A model generated the notes under the pieces. The model did not search any database and had not been told where the DNA came from. It saw only the letters and a list, made by a program, of their open reading frames with translations. A program made the translations under genes and the position numbers. A DNA stretch of 64,000 bases, from positions 1 through 64,000 of the forward strand of contig NZ_JAICZW010000162.1 in NCBI RefSeq assembly GCF_029057325.1, written 5' to 3'. Below, one piece after another: positions 26,456 through 34,391 of this stretch (positions within the stretch are counted from its first letter, which is position 1; each line of letters opens with the position of its first letter). This stretch comes from Bacteroides sp. (GTDB lineage Bacteria > Bacteroidota > Bacteroidia > Bacteroidales > Bacteroidaceae).

Positions 26456-27304
26456 ATGAGGAAAAAAAATACATATCAGTTCGTCATCGTCCTGCTGCTT
26501 TGCTTCCTACAAGCGGCAGGAATTGCTATGTATGGTCAAGACCGGCCACGTGCTGCTTCCAAACGCACGTACCGGCAACAGACCGATACACTCAACACCG
26601 TCCGCCGGCCTTTGCAACAGCAAGCAGACAATCCAAATCTTGAGATAAAACCGATGGAGCCGCAAAGCCCCTCCGTAAGCACCGACAGCCTTGCCGTTGC
26701 CGACAGCCTTGCTGCCGAAAACAAGCGGAAAATGCTGGAGATGACCACAAGCCCCGACCTGAAGGCGCAATCCGTCCCCGCCGACAGCCTGCAAAAGGTC
26801 GTAAATCCCAAGCAATGGATTCCTAATCCCACCAAAGCGACCTGGCTGGCACTCGTCATCCCCGGAGGCGGACAAATCTACAATCGCAAGTATTGGAAAC
26901 TACCCATTTTCTACGGAGGATTTGCCGGATGCGCCTACGCCCTTAGCTGGAACAATCGGATGTACAAGGACTATTCTACTGCCTATAAGGATGCAGCCAA
27001 CGGGAACTGGGACTCCACCTCCATCACCGACTTGTTGCCTCCCGGCTACAAATATTCGGAATCTCAATTGATGGAAACATTGCGGAAACGCAAAGACACC
27101 TACCGACGCTACCGGGATTTGAGCATCTTTGCTTTCATCGGGGTATATCTGCTCTCCGTGGTCGATGCATACGTGGATGCGGAATTGTCGAATTTCGACA
27201 TCAGCCCCGACCTCAGCATGCGGGTGGAACCTGCCATCATCAGCAACCGGATGACAGGCTCTTCAAAAAACAGTGTCGGTGTACAATGCAGTCTCCGATT
27301 TTAA
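26456..27304 (+). CDS. DUF5683 membrane-associated protein
   Basis: 282 residues. A signal/anchor helix near residues 8-25, a low-complexity region (about 30-115) rich in S, D and A, then the DUF5683 domain (about 120-250) with the phrase ATWLALVIPGGGQIYNRKYW and two or three hydrophobic helices. The C-terminus looks like an outer-membrane-type beta end (VGVQCSLRF). Function is not known; its fixed position between parB and a lytic transglycosylase suggests a cell-envelope role. It starts immediately after the parB stop. Confidence 0.88.
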   Translation: MRKKNTYQFVIVLLLCFLQAAGIAMYGQDRPRAASKRTYRQQTDTLNTVRRPLQQQADNPNLEIKPMEPQSPSVSTDSLAVADSLAAENKRKMLEMTTSPDLKAQSVPADSLQKVVNPKQWIPNPTKATWLALVIPGGGQIYNRKYWKLPIFYGGFAGCAYALSWNNRMYKDYSTAYKDAANGNWDSTSITDLLPPGYKYSESQLMETLRKRKDTYRRYRDLSIFAFIGVYLLSVVDAYVDAELSNFDISPDLSMRVEPAIISNRMTGSSKNSVGVQCSLRF

Positions 27305-27349
27305 AAAAACAAGTAATAAGTATCGTTTATGAGAAACAAACCTGTATAT

Positions 27350-28645
27350 ATGAAAAAACTTATTTACGGCTCTGCGTTGCTGTGCTGTGCCTTGTTCGCC
27401 ACTCCACAGACAACGCATGCACAAGAGAAGGTGGAAGTGACGATCCGCGACAATGGAACCGAACGCCAGGAATCCATCGAACTTCCCAAAAGTATGACAT
27501 ATCCGCTTGACAGCCTGCTGAAAGACTGGAAAGCAAAGAATTACATCGATCTGGGGAAAGATTGCAGCACCTCTACCATCAATCCCGAGTTCAGCGACTC
27601 TATTTATATCGACCGGTTGTCGCGTATGCCCACCGTCATGGAGATGCCCTACAACGAAATCGTGCGTAAGTTCATCGACATGTACACAGGACGCCTTCGC
27701 AACCAGGTGGCTTTCATGCTGAGTGCATGCAACTTTTATATGCCCATCTTTGAAGAAGCGTTGGATGCTTACGGCCTGCCCTTCGAACTCAAATACCTGC
27801 CCATCATCGAGTCGGCGCTCAACCCCTCCGCCGTATCGCGTGCGGGTGCCAGCGGATTGTGGCAATTCATGCTTCACACCGGAAAGATATACGGCCTGGA
27901 GAGCAACAGCCTTGTGGACGAACGCCGCGACCCGATAAAAGCGACATGGGCGGCAGCACACTACCTGAAAGACTTGTACAACATCTACAAAGATTGGAAC
28001 CTGGTAATTGCAGCCTACAACTGCGGGCCGGGCACCATAAACAAAGCCATCCGCCGCGCAGGAGGTGCCACAGACTATTGGGAAATCTACACCTATCTGC
28101 CAAAAGAAACCCGTGGCTACGTGCCTGCCTTCATCGCCGCCAACTACGTGATGACCTACTACTGCAAGCACAACATCTGTCCGATGGAGACGAACATACC
28201 AGATGCCACCGATACGATACAGGTGGACCGCAACCTCCATTTTGAGCAGATTGCCGACATCTGCGGCATCAGCAAAGAACAACTGGCAAGCCTGAACCCG
28301 CAATTCAAGAAAAGCATCATTCCTGGCGAAAGCAAGCCGCAGACATTGCGTCTGCCCATCCACGAAATCAGCGCCTTTATCGACAAACAAGACACCATCT
28401 ATGCCCACCGCAGCAATGAGTTGTTCAAAAAGCGAAAGGTTATCACAGTCTCCGACTCCCGTCCGACAACCCGTAGCAACAGCGCTGCCCCCAAAGGAAA
28501 GCCCACCTACCACAAAATTGCCAACGGAGAAACATTGGGAAGCATTGCGCGGAAGTACAAGGTCACCGTCGGGCAATTACAAAGCTGGAACGGCTTGCGC
28601 AATACCCGAATTTCGGCTGGAAAAAGCTTGAAGATTTATAAATAA
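27350..28645 (+). CDS. MltD-like lytic transglycosylase with LysM
   Basis: 431 residues from MKKLIYGSALLCC; an ATG 21 bp upstream is also in frame. After the signal peptide (ending THAQ) the SLT catalytic domain spans about 125-250. The catalytic Glu is in PIIESALNPSAVSRAGASGL and the downstream motif is AAYNCGPG. One clear LysM domain is at the C-terminus (HKIANGETLGSIARKYKVT, about 386-429) and a weaker LysM-like repeat lies near 295-340. It would cleave peptidoglycan glycan strands to 1,6-anhydro ends in the periplasm. It belongs to the parA-parB-DUF5683 transcript. Confidence 0.92.
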   Translation: MKKLIYGSALLCCALFATPQTTHAQEKVEVTIRDNGTERQESIELPKSMTYPLDSLLKDWKAKNYIDLGKDCSTSTINPEFSDSIYIDRLSRMPTVMEMPYNEIVRKFIDMYTGRLRNQVAFMLSACNFYMPIFEEALDAYGLPFELKYLPIIESALNPSAVSRAGASGLWQFMLHTGKIYGLESNSLVDERRDPIKATWAAAHYLKDLYNIYKDWNLVIAAYNCGPGTINKAIRRAGGATDYWEIYTYLPKETRGYVPAFIAANYVMTYYCKHNICPMETNIPDATDTIQVDRNLHFEQIADICGISKEQLASLNPQFKKSIIPGESKPQTLRLPIHEISAFIDKQDTIYAHRSNELFKKRKVITVSDSRPTTRSNSAAPKGKPTYHKIANGETLGSIARKYKVTVGQLQSWNGLRNTRISAGKSLKIYK

Positions 28646-28657
28646 AGAGACGATTGA

Positions 28658-28687
28658 TTGTTTGGTGCCGAAAATTATTTATTTTTG
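28658..28687 (+). promoter_or_regulatory. RelA/SpoT gene promoter
   Basis: TTG (28658-28660), 19 bp, then TATTTTTG (28680-28687). The ATG is at 28716, and an unusually good AAGGAG ribosome-binding site lies 9 bp before it. Confidence 0.6.
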
Positions 28688-28715
28688 CAAAAAGTGAAGA
28701 AAGGAGAAGCAGTAT

Positions 28716-30974
28716 ATGGAAGACACTATAATTCAAAAGGAAAAAGAAAAAGCCGAAGAAGCGATGATTGCACAGGCTTTCCAGGAACTGTTGAACGACT
28801 ATTTGGTTACCAAACACCGCAAACGTGTTGAGATCATTACCAAAGCATTCAACTTTGCCAACCAAGCGCACAAAGGCATCAAACGCCGTTCGGGTGAACC
28901 TTATATCATGCACCCCATTACCGTGGCAAAGATTGTCTGCAACGAAATCGGACTGGGTTCCACTTCCATCTGTGCAGCATTGCTGCACGATGTCGTGGAG
29001 GACACAGACTATACCGTCGAGGATATAGAAAACATCTTCGGGCCTAAAATAGCCCAGATTGTGGACGGACTGACCAAAATCTCAGGCGGCATCTTTGGCG
29101 ACCGTGCATCAGCTCAAGCAGAGAACTTCAAGAAACTGCTGCTCACCATGTCCGATGACATCCGGGTCATTCTCATCAAGATAGCCGACCGCCTGCACAA
29201 TATGCGCACCCTCGGCTCCATGTTGCCCAACAAGCAATACAAGATTGCAGGCGAAACGCTTTACATCTACGCCCCACTCGCCAATCGCCTCGGCCTGTAC
29301 AAGATAAAGACCGAGCTGGAGAACCTGAGTTTCAAGTACGAACACCCCGAGACATACCGTGAAATAGAACAAAAATTGGAAGCCACCGCTACAGAACGTG
29401 ACAAGGTTTTCAAAGAGTTCACCGCCCCTATCCGTGGGCAATTGGACAAGATGGGACTGAAATACCGCATCCTTGCACGTGTGAAGTCCATTTATTCCAT
29501 CTGGAACAAAATGCAGACCAAACACGTCCCCTTCGAGGAAATTTATGACCTGCTTGCCGTCCGCATCATCTTCGAGCCCCACAATATGGAGGAGGAATTG
29601 AACGATTGCTTCGACATCTACGTTGCCATCTCCAAAATATACAAGCCACATCCCGACCGCCTGCGCGACTGGATCAGCCATCCCAAATCCAACGGCTATC
29701 AGGCCCTGCACGTCACCCTCATGGGTAACAACGGACAGTGGATCGAAGTACAAATCCGCAGCGAACGCATGAACGACGTTGCCGAACAGGGCTTTGCCGC
29801 CCATTGGAAGTACAAAGAAGGCGGAGGCAGCGAAGATGAAGGCGAACTGGAGAAATGGCTACGCACCATCAAAGAGATTCTGGATGACCCGCAGCCGGAT
29901 GCCATCGATTTTCTTGACACCATCAAACTGAACCTGTTTGCATCGGAGATTTTTGTATTCACTCCGAAAGGTGACCTCAGAACCCTGCCACAGAATGCAA
30001 CGGCACTGGACTTCGCATTCTCTCTACATACTGATATCGGTAGCCATTGCATCGGCGCCAAAGTAAACCACAAGCTGGTTCCGCTAAGCCACAAATTGCA
30101 AAGTGGCGACCAGGTAGAGGTACTGACATCCAAATCGCAACGCGTACAGCCGGAATGGGAAACGTATGCCACCACCGCCCGCGCCCGCGCCAAGATAACC
30201 TCCATCCTGCGCAAAGAAGCGAAAAACCACCAGAAAGAGGGTGAAATCATCTTGAACGAGTTCTTCAAAGAGGAAGGAATCCAACTCAACGACGCCACAC
30301 TGGACAAACTGACCAACCTGCACAATTTCCATACCCACGATGAATTGTTCATCGCCATTGGCAACAAAAGGATTACATTGGGAGATGCTGACAAAAACAT
30401 ATTCAAGGAGAAACAAAGCAGAAACTGGAAAAAGTTCCTGAATTTCTCGTTCGGCACCAAAGAAAACAAAGAAGAGCAGGAAGAGCCGGACCCCAAAACA
30501 CCTCAGGAGAAAATCAGCACCAAGCAGATATTGAAACTGACGGAAGAAGCCATCTCCAAAGAGTATATCATGGCTGATTGCTGCCACCCCATCCCGGGAG
30601 ATGACGTATTGGGATATTTGGACGAAAACAACCGTGTCATCATCCACAAGCGCCAGTGCCCTGTCGCCGCCCGCCTCAAGAGCAGCTACGGCAACCGCAT
30701 CATCGCCACCCAATGGGACACACACAAAGATTTGTCATTCCTCGTCACTATCTATATAAAAGGTATAGACAGCGTGGGACTGCTGAACGAAGTGACGCAA
30801 ATCATTTCCCGCCAGCTCAACGTAAACATCCGCAAACTAACCATCGAAACCAACGACGGCATTTTTGAAGGAAAGATACAGCTCTACGTGCACGATGTGG
30901 ACGATGTACGTGCCATCTGCAACAACCTGAAACAGATACAGCACATCAAGCAAGTAGTAAGAATAGAAGATTAA
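28716..30974 (+). CDS. RelA/SpoT homolog, (p)ppGpp synthetase/hydrolase
   Basis: 752 residues with the full long-RSH layout. HD hydrolase domain (about 40-190) with ALLHDVVEDTDY and KIADRLHNMRTL; synthetase domain (about 245-360) with RVKSIYSIWNKM and YDLLAVRIIFEP; TGS domain (about 408-470, FVFTPKGDLRTLP); and C-terminal ACT domain (about 670-750). Conserved HD residues imply working hydrolysis of (p)ppGpp, so it is probably bifunctional and controls the stringent response. It has its own promoter and ends 18 bp before the convergent merR gene. Confidence 0.96.
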   Translation: MEDTIIQKEKEKAEEAMIAQAFQELLNDYLVTKHRKRVEIITKAFNFANQAHKGIKRRSGEPYIMHPITVAKIVCNEIGLGSTSICAALLHDVVEDTDYTVEDIENIFGPKIAQIVDGLTKISGGIFGDRASAQAENFKKLLLTMSDDIRVILIKIADRLHNMRTLGSMLPNKQYKIAGETLYIYAPLANRLGLYKIKTELENLSFKYEHPETYREIEQKLEATATERDKVFKEFTAPIRGQLDKMGLKYRILARVKSIYSIWNKMQTKHVPFEEIYDLLAVRIIFEPHNMEEELNDCFDIYVAISKIYKPHPDRLRDWISHPKSNGYQALHVTLMGNNGQWIEVQIRSERMNDVAEQGFAAHWKYKEGGGSEDEGELEKWLRTIKEILDDPQPDAIDFLDTIKLNLFASEIFVFTPKGDLRTLPQNATALDFAFSLHTDIGSHCIGAKVNHKLVPLSHKLQSGDQVEVLTSKSQRVQPEWETYATTARARAKITSILRKEAKNHQKEGEIILNEFFKEEGIQLNDATLDKLTNLHNFHTHDELFIAIGNKRITLGDADKNIFKEKQSRNWKKFLNFSFGTKENKEEQEEPDPKTPQEKISTKQILKLTEEAISKEYIMADCCHPIPGDDVLGYLDENNRVIIHKRQCPVAARLKSSYGNRIIATQWDTHKDLSFLVTIYIKGIDSVGLLNEVTQIISRQLNVNIRKLTIETNDGIFEGKIQLYVHDVDDVRAICNNLKQIQHIKQVVRIED

Positions 30975-30992
30975 AAGAAAACAAAGAAAGAA

Positions 30993-31391
30993 TCATTCCC
31001 GAGAAGGAGGCTCCTGAAGAGTCTCCTTCAATGTTTCTACCTGTTCGTATGTAAACGCATCAAGGGCATTCCTCATCCCGATCAATTCCTCACGAATGGA
31101 TTTCAGCCGTTCCACAATCTCAAAGTTGCGCAACGTCGCACCCTTGTTGTCCTTCATCCGCTGACGGGCGCCGGGCAAGGTCATGCCGCGCTCCTTCACC
31201 AGATGATAGATAAGCTTCACCGTCTCAACGTCTTCTTTACGATACTGGCGTATGCCGCGCCCGCCCTTCTTGGGCTTCAGCTGCGGGAACTCCTTTTCCC
31301 AAAAACGAAGCAACGATTCGTTGACATTAATCATGGCAGCCACCTCACTGATGGAGTAATATAACTTCAAGTTTTTATCAGTATTCAGCAT
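30993..31391 (-). CDS. MerR-family transcriptional regulator
   Basis: 132 residues from MLNTDKNLKLYYSISEVA. The winged helix of the MerR type is at about 10-75: YYSISEVAAMINVNESLLRF, then RQYRKEDVETVKLIYHLVKERG. A short helical C-terminus (about 80-125) likely forms the dimer coiled coil. No cysteine metal-binding loop is present, so it is not a classical metal sensor. It converges with the RelA/SpoT gene. Upstream lies the beginning of the AT-rich accessory region, so merR marks the left border of conserved DNA. Confidence 0.88.
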   Translation of the reverse strand: MLNTDKNLKLYYSISEVAAMINVNESLLRFWEKEFPQLKPKKGGRGIRQYRKEDVETVKLIYHLVKERGMTLPGARQRMKDNKGATLRNFEIVERLKSIREELIGMRNALDAFTYEQVETLKETLQEPPSRE

Positions 31392-31513
31392 AATGTTCTC
31401 TCTTTCCTTCACAAAATCAACATTATCTCAGTATAAACAACTTGTACACACGTGTTGCAATTATATCGCAAATCCGAAAACAAGCATCCACAAGCAACAA
31501 CAGCTCTTGACTG

Positions 31514-31521
31514 CAAAAATA
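31514..31521 (-). promoter_or_regulatory. merR promoter -7 element
   Basis: TATTTTTG on the minus strand, giving a leader of about 115 nt. Confidence 0.45.
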
Positions 31522-31606
31522 TGAAATTCTCTAATAAATATCGTGATATAAACGCGTAATAATCAAAAGTCTGTGGCAATTTTAACAGAATATCCACTTT
31601 TATCCT

Positions 31607-31614
31607 TACCTTTG
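31607..31614 (+). promoter_or_regulatory. Promoter of truncated AlbA_2 gene
   Basis: TACCTTTG (TAnnTTTG), 63 bp before the ATG at 31678. No -33 element is evident. Confidence 0.45.
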
Positions 31615-31677
31615 TTATGGTATTGAGAGATTGTGCCCTAACAATAATAAGAAAACGATGCAAATTCAAAACAACAC

Positions 31678-32028
31678 ATGATAGCGGAATGCTCAGCTTA
31701 CGATTTCAAAGAAATGCTGGAACGCAAGAAAGTGAAGTCATGGCTTAAATCGGTGTCGGCATTTGCCAATATGGATGGTGGCAGTTTGTTCTATGAATAC
31801 CCTGTAAACGAAGAAAGTTCGGTCGAAAAGTTCGGTGTAAACAGTAAAAGTTCGGTGAAAACCTTCGGCGACACACAAGAAAGTTTGGAGAAAGGTTCGG
31901 AGAAAAAGTTCGGAGATTCGAAAAACAAATCTAAAAGCATTGAGAAAACCGCACAAAAGATTATTGATTTCGTCATTTCCGCCCCATCAATGTCTGCAGA
32001 AACAATGGCCTATAAAATAGAAACTTGA
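31678..32028 (+). pseudogene. Truncated AlbA_2 (Schlafen/AAA-4) gene
   Basis: 116 residues that look like the two ends of a larger gene joined together. The N-terminus (KKVKSWLKSVSAFANMDGGSLFYE, residues about 17-40) matches the start of an AlbA_2/divergent AAA-4 domain. The C-terminus (KTAQKIIDFVISAPSMSAETM, about 90-111) resembles the helix-turn-helix end of such proteins. Between them sits a degenerate stretch with repeated K/S-F-G-x-S words. Intact members are about 400-500 residues. The middle catalytic part is lost, so it is probably inactive. It opens the AT-rich region that leads into the restriction operon. Confidence 0.65.
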
Positions 32029-32050
32029 ATGGTTGGCAAGGAAAATAAAG

Positions 32051-32311
32051 ATGTTTACCGAAGAAGAACAGAAAGTTATTCTTGCCAGTGCTTACGCATT
32101 TGCAGAACACTATTTGATAATCACTTCCTCAATAACCATTCAGCTAAAAGATACATGTAGTCAGCAAGATCTTATGCACTTTGTTTGTTCTGCTTTTTTC
32201 AACATGGGCAAGAAGCGTAGTGATATTGTAAGTTTCTTATCTCAGGTCTTTCCGCTTTGCTTTCCTGCAGGAGAAAGAGTATTGGCTAAAATGATTCGGG
32301 ATTGGAAATAG
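32051..32311 (+). CDS. Small helical protein, unknown
   Basis: 86 residues from MFTEEEQKVILASAYAFAEH; a TTG start 18 bp upstream is possible. No domain recognised. It appears all-helical with three cysteines and no signal peptide. It lies 22 bp after the truncated AlbA_2 gene and 126 bp before the HTH gene. It may be a remnant or a small accessory protein of this island. Confidence 0.45.
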   Translation: MFTEEEQKVILASAYAFAEHYLIITSSITIQLKDTCSQQDLMHFVCSAFFNMGKKRSDIVSFLSQVFPLCFPAGERVLAKMIRDWK

Positions 32312-32405
32312 TCAGAAACAGAAGAATAAAGGAAGAAAAATAGAGATGGGAGACACTATAAAGCCTTTATTAGTACGATTACTTGATAAATCAAACAAAA
32401 TTGTG

Positions 32406-32413
32406 TAATTTCG
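32406..32413 (+). promoter_or_regulatory. Promoter of HTH-mcrB-llaJI-vsr operon
   Basis: TAATTTCG, one base from TAnnTTTG, 24 bp before the HTH start codon, preceded by AT-rich DNA. The HTH protein may control this promoter. Confidence 0.5.
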
Positions 32414-32437
32414 CACATACATGTAGAGAACTCTTCT

Positions 32438-32641
32438 ATGGGAAAGAAAGTATATAAAAATAGGATTCGTGTGATACTGGCAGATAAAATGATTACCAAG
32501 ACTTATTTGGCAGAACAACTTGGTGTATCAAAAATGACAATAAGCCGATGGTGTGCCAATAACACACAACCAAGTGCACCACAACTAATAGAGATTTCAC
32601 AAGTGTTGCAATGTGATTTGAAAGATTTATACGAAATATGA
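32438..32641 (+). CDS. Cro/XRE-type HTH protein (possible controller)
   Basis: 67 residues, almost entirely one helix-turn-helix domain: KMITKTYLAEQLGVSKMTIS followed by RWCANNTQPS. Small proteins of this type are often control (C) proteins of restriction systems, timing expression of the nuclease. It is the first gene of a run HTH-McrB-LlaJI-Vsr with gaps of 20, 2 and 6 bp, so they share one transcript. That it regulates the operon is inference from position. Confidence 0.8.
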   Translation: MGKKVYKNRIRVILADKMITKTYLAEQLGVSKMTISRWCANNTQPSAPQLIEISQVLQCDLKDLYEI

Positions 32642-32661
32642 ATAAATAAACAGGCATAATT

Positions 32662-34389
32662 ATGGAAGATGTGGCTTTGAAGACAGGTCAAATATCAGAA
32701 AACGGACAAATAGAGATAATAGACCAAGACAGATTATGTTTTAAGGTCGCATCTCGCAGTAAAGGTGCTTATGGAATAAGGACTATTTCAAAAGATTTGT
32801 TGAATGAGTTTTTAAAGTTGTATATTGAAAAACCAAACATTACAGCCAATGAAGCAAGAGAGCTATTAAGTGGGCAATCAGAAATAGATAAGTTTGAGTA
32901 TGGATATGCATCAACACTTTGGCAAATGGCAAAAATGTCAAACGCAAATCCTACAAAAAATAGTATAAGCCAACCTGCTAAAAAACAAATTTCCGGAACA
33001 CCTACAGCCCATCAAATCATCTATTACGGTGCTCCCGGAACCGGAAAATCCCACAAAATAAAGGAACAGCTTGAAGGGGTCTCCAAGGAAAATATATTCA
33101 GAACGACATTCCATCCGGATAGCGACTATTCAACCTTTGTCGGTGCATACAAACCTACGAGAAGTGAACGTCCTTTGTACGGATTGTTTGGTAAGGAGAC
33201 TGTCAGATTGAGAGATGAAGCGGATTTGTCGGAGGACATAATTACATACAAATTCATTCCTCAGTCATTCATTAATGCCTATATGCAGGCTTACAGGAAA
33301 TCTGATGAAAATGTGTACCTCATAATAGAAGAAATCAACCGTGGAAATTGTGCCCAAATATTCGGAGACCTGTTCCAGCTTCTCGACAGGGACGAAAACG
33401 GAATCTCTGAATATACAATCAAAGCCGATGCCGACTTAAAGGCTTTTTTAAAAGAAGAGCTTGGCAAAGACAATCCAGGAATAAAAGAAGGAGAACTTTG
33501 TCTGCCGTCAAATCTGTATATCTACGCTACCATGAATACCTCAGACCAATCATTGTTTCCAATTGATAGTGCCTTCAAGAGACGTTGGGATTGGGAGTAT
33601 GAGCCAATTAAATATAAAAACACTGATTGGGTAATTGATATTGATGGTTTGAAATATAAATGGAGCGACTTCCAGAAAGAAGTAAATACGCGTATCTTGA
33701 AAGATACTGGCTCTGAGGACAAGATGTTGGGCGATTATTTTGTCAATCCACCAACAAAAGCAATTTCCTTTAACTTATTCAGAAACAAGATATTGTTCTA
33801 TTTGTGGAATGATGTCTGTAAAGATGGCGATGCCGACATATTCCCCACAGACACTGATTTTTCCTTCTCCAGATTGTATGATGAGAACAGCAAGCAACTC
33901 ATTATTTCAATGATGGAAAAATTGAAATTGCAACCCATGGACGAGAATAATACCGAAGAGAATGAAGATGAGGATGATATGTTTGAAGATGATGACAACA
34001 ATTCCTCTTCTATCCGATATTCTATCAATGGAGAGGAAACAGATGAAAAAGGTAAGGCATGGGGAAAAGGTGCGTTAGTAAAACGCGCCGTTGAGATTTA
34101 TTGTGAAAATCATCAACAAGAAACAGCAGTTCAAGTACGAGATATTTGGAGGGCAGCTAATTTCAAAATTCCCCATATTGTAGAAACAGATAAAGATAGA
34201 GAAGAACGCATAAAAAATTCGCGGGATTTAAAAGCCGTGGAAAGGTCCAAAGAAATTAGACTATCCAACAATGAATCTTTACACGTTTCCACACAAGTAG
34301 GAGATGGTAAACGCCGTAAGGGCTTTTCTGATTTTCTTTCCATAATTCAATCTAAACCAGAATGGGGAATTAATATTCAAGAATTATAA
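32662..34389 (+). CDS. mcrB: McrB-like AAA+ GTPase/ATPase of restriction system
   Basis: 575 residues. The N-terminal segment (1-110) has no recognised fold and may bind DNA. The AAA+ motor has Walker A GAPGTGKS (about 123-130), Walker B YLIIEEINRGN (about 216-226) and the McrB signature MNTSDQSLFPIDSAFKRRW (about 291-309), whose MNTxD is the GTP-binding motif. A very acidic stretch (about 432-450, EENEDEDDMFEDDDNN) separates the motor from a C-terminal domain (about 455-575) of unknown role. In McrBC and LlaJI the motor loads a partner nuclease, here the protein encoded 2 bp downstream. Base composition is clearly AT-richer than the core genes. Confidence 0.9.
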   Translation: MEDVALKTGQISENGQIEIIDQDRLCFKVASRSKGAYGIRTISKDLLNEFLKLYIEKPNITANEARELLSGQSEIDKFEYGYASTLWQMAKMSNANPTKNSISQPAKKQISGTPTAHQIIYYGAPGTGKSHKIKEQLEGVSKENIFRTTFHPDSDYSTFVGAYKPTRSERPLYGLFGKETVRLRDEADLSEDIITYKFIPQSFINAYMQAYRKSDENVYLIIEEINRGNCAQIFGDLFQLLDRDENGISEYTIKADADLKAFLKEELGKDNPGIKEGELCLPSNLYIYATMNTSDQSLFPIDSAFKRRWDWEYEPIKYKNTDWVIDIDGLKYKWSDFQKEVNTRILKDTGSEDKMLGDYFVNPPTKAISFNLFRNKILFYLWNDVCKDGDADIFPTDTDFSFSRLYDENSKQLIISMMEKLKLQPMDENNTEENEDEDDMFEDDDNNSSSIRYSINGEETDEKGKAWGKGALVKRAVEIYCENHQQETAVQVRDIWRAANFKIPHIVETDKDREERIKNSRDLKAVERSKEIRLSNNESLHVSTQVGDGKRRKGFSDFLSIIQSKPEWGINIQEL

Positions 34390-34391
34390 TT

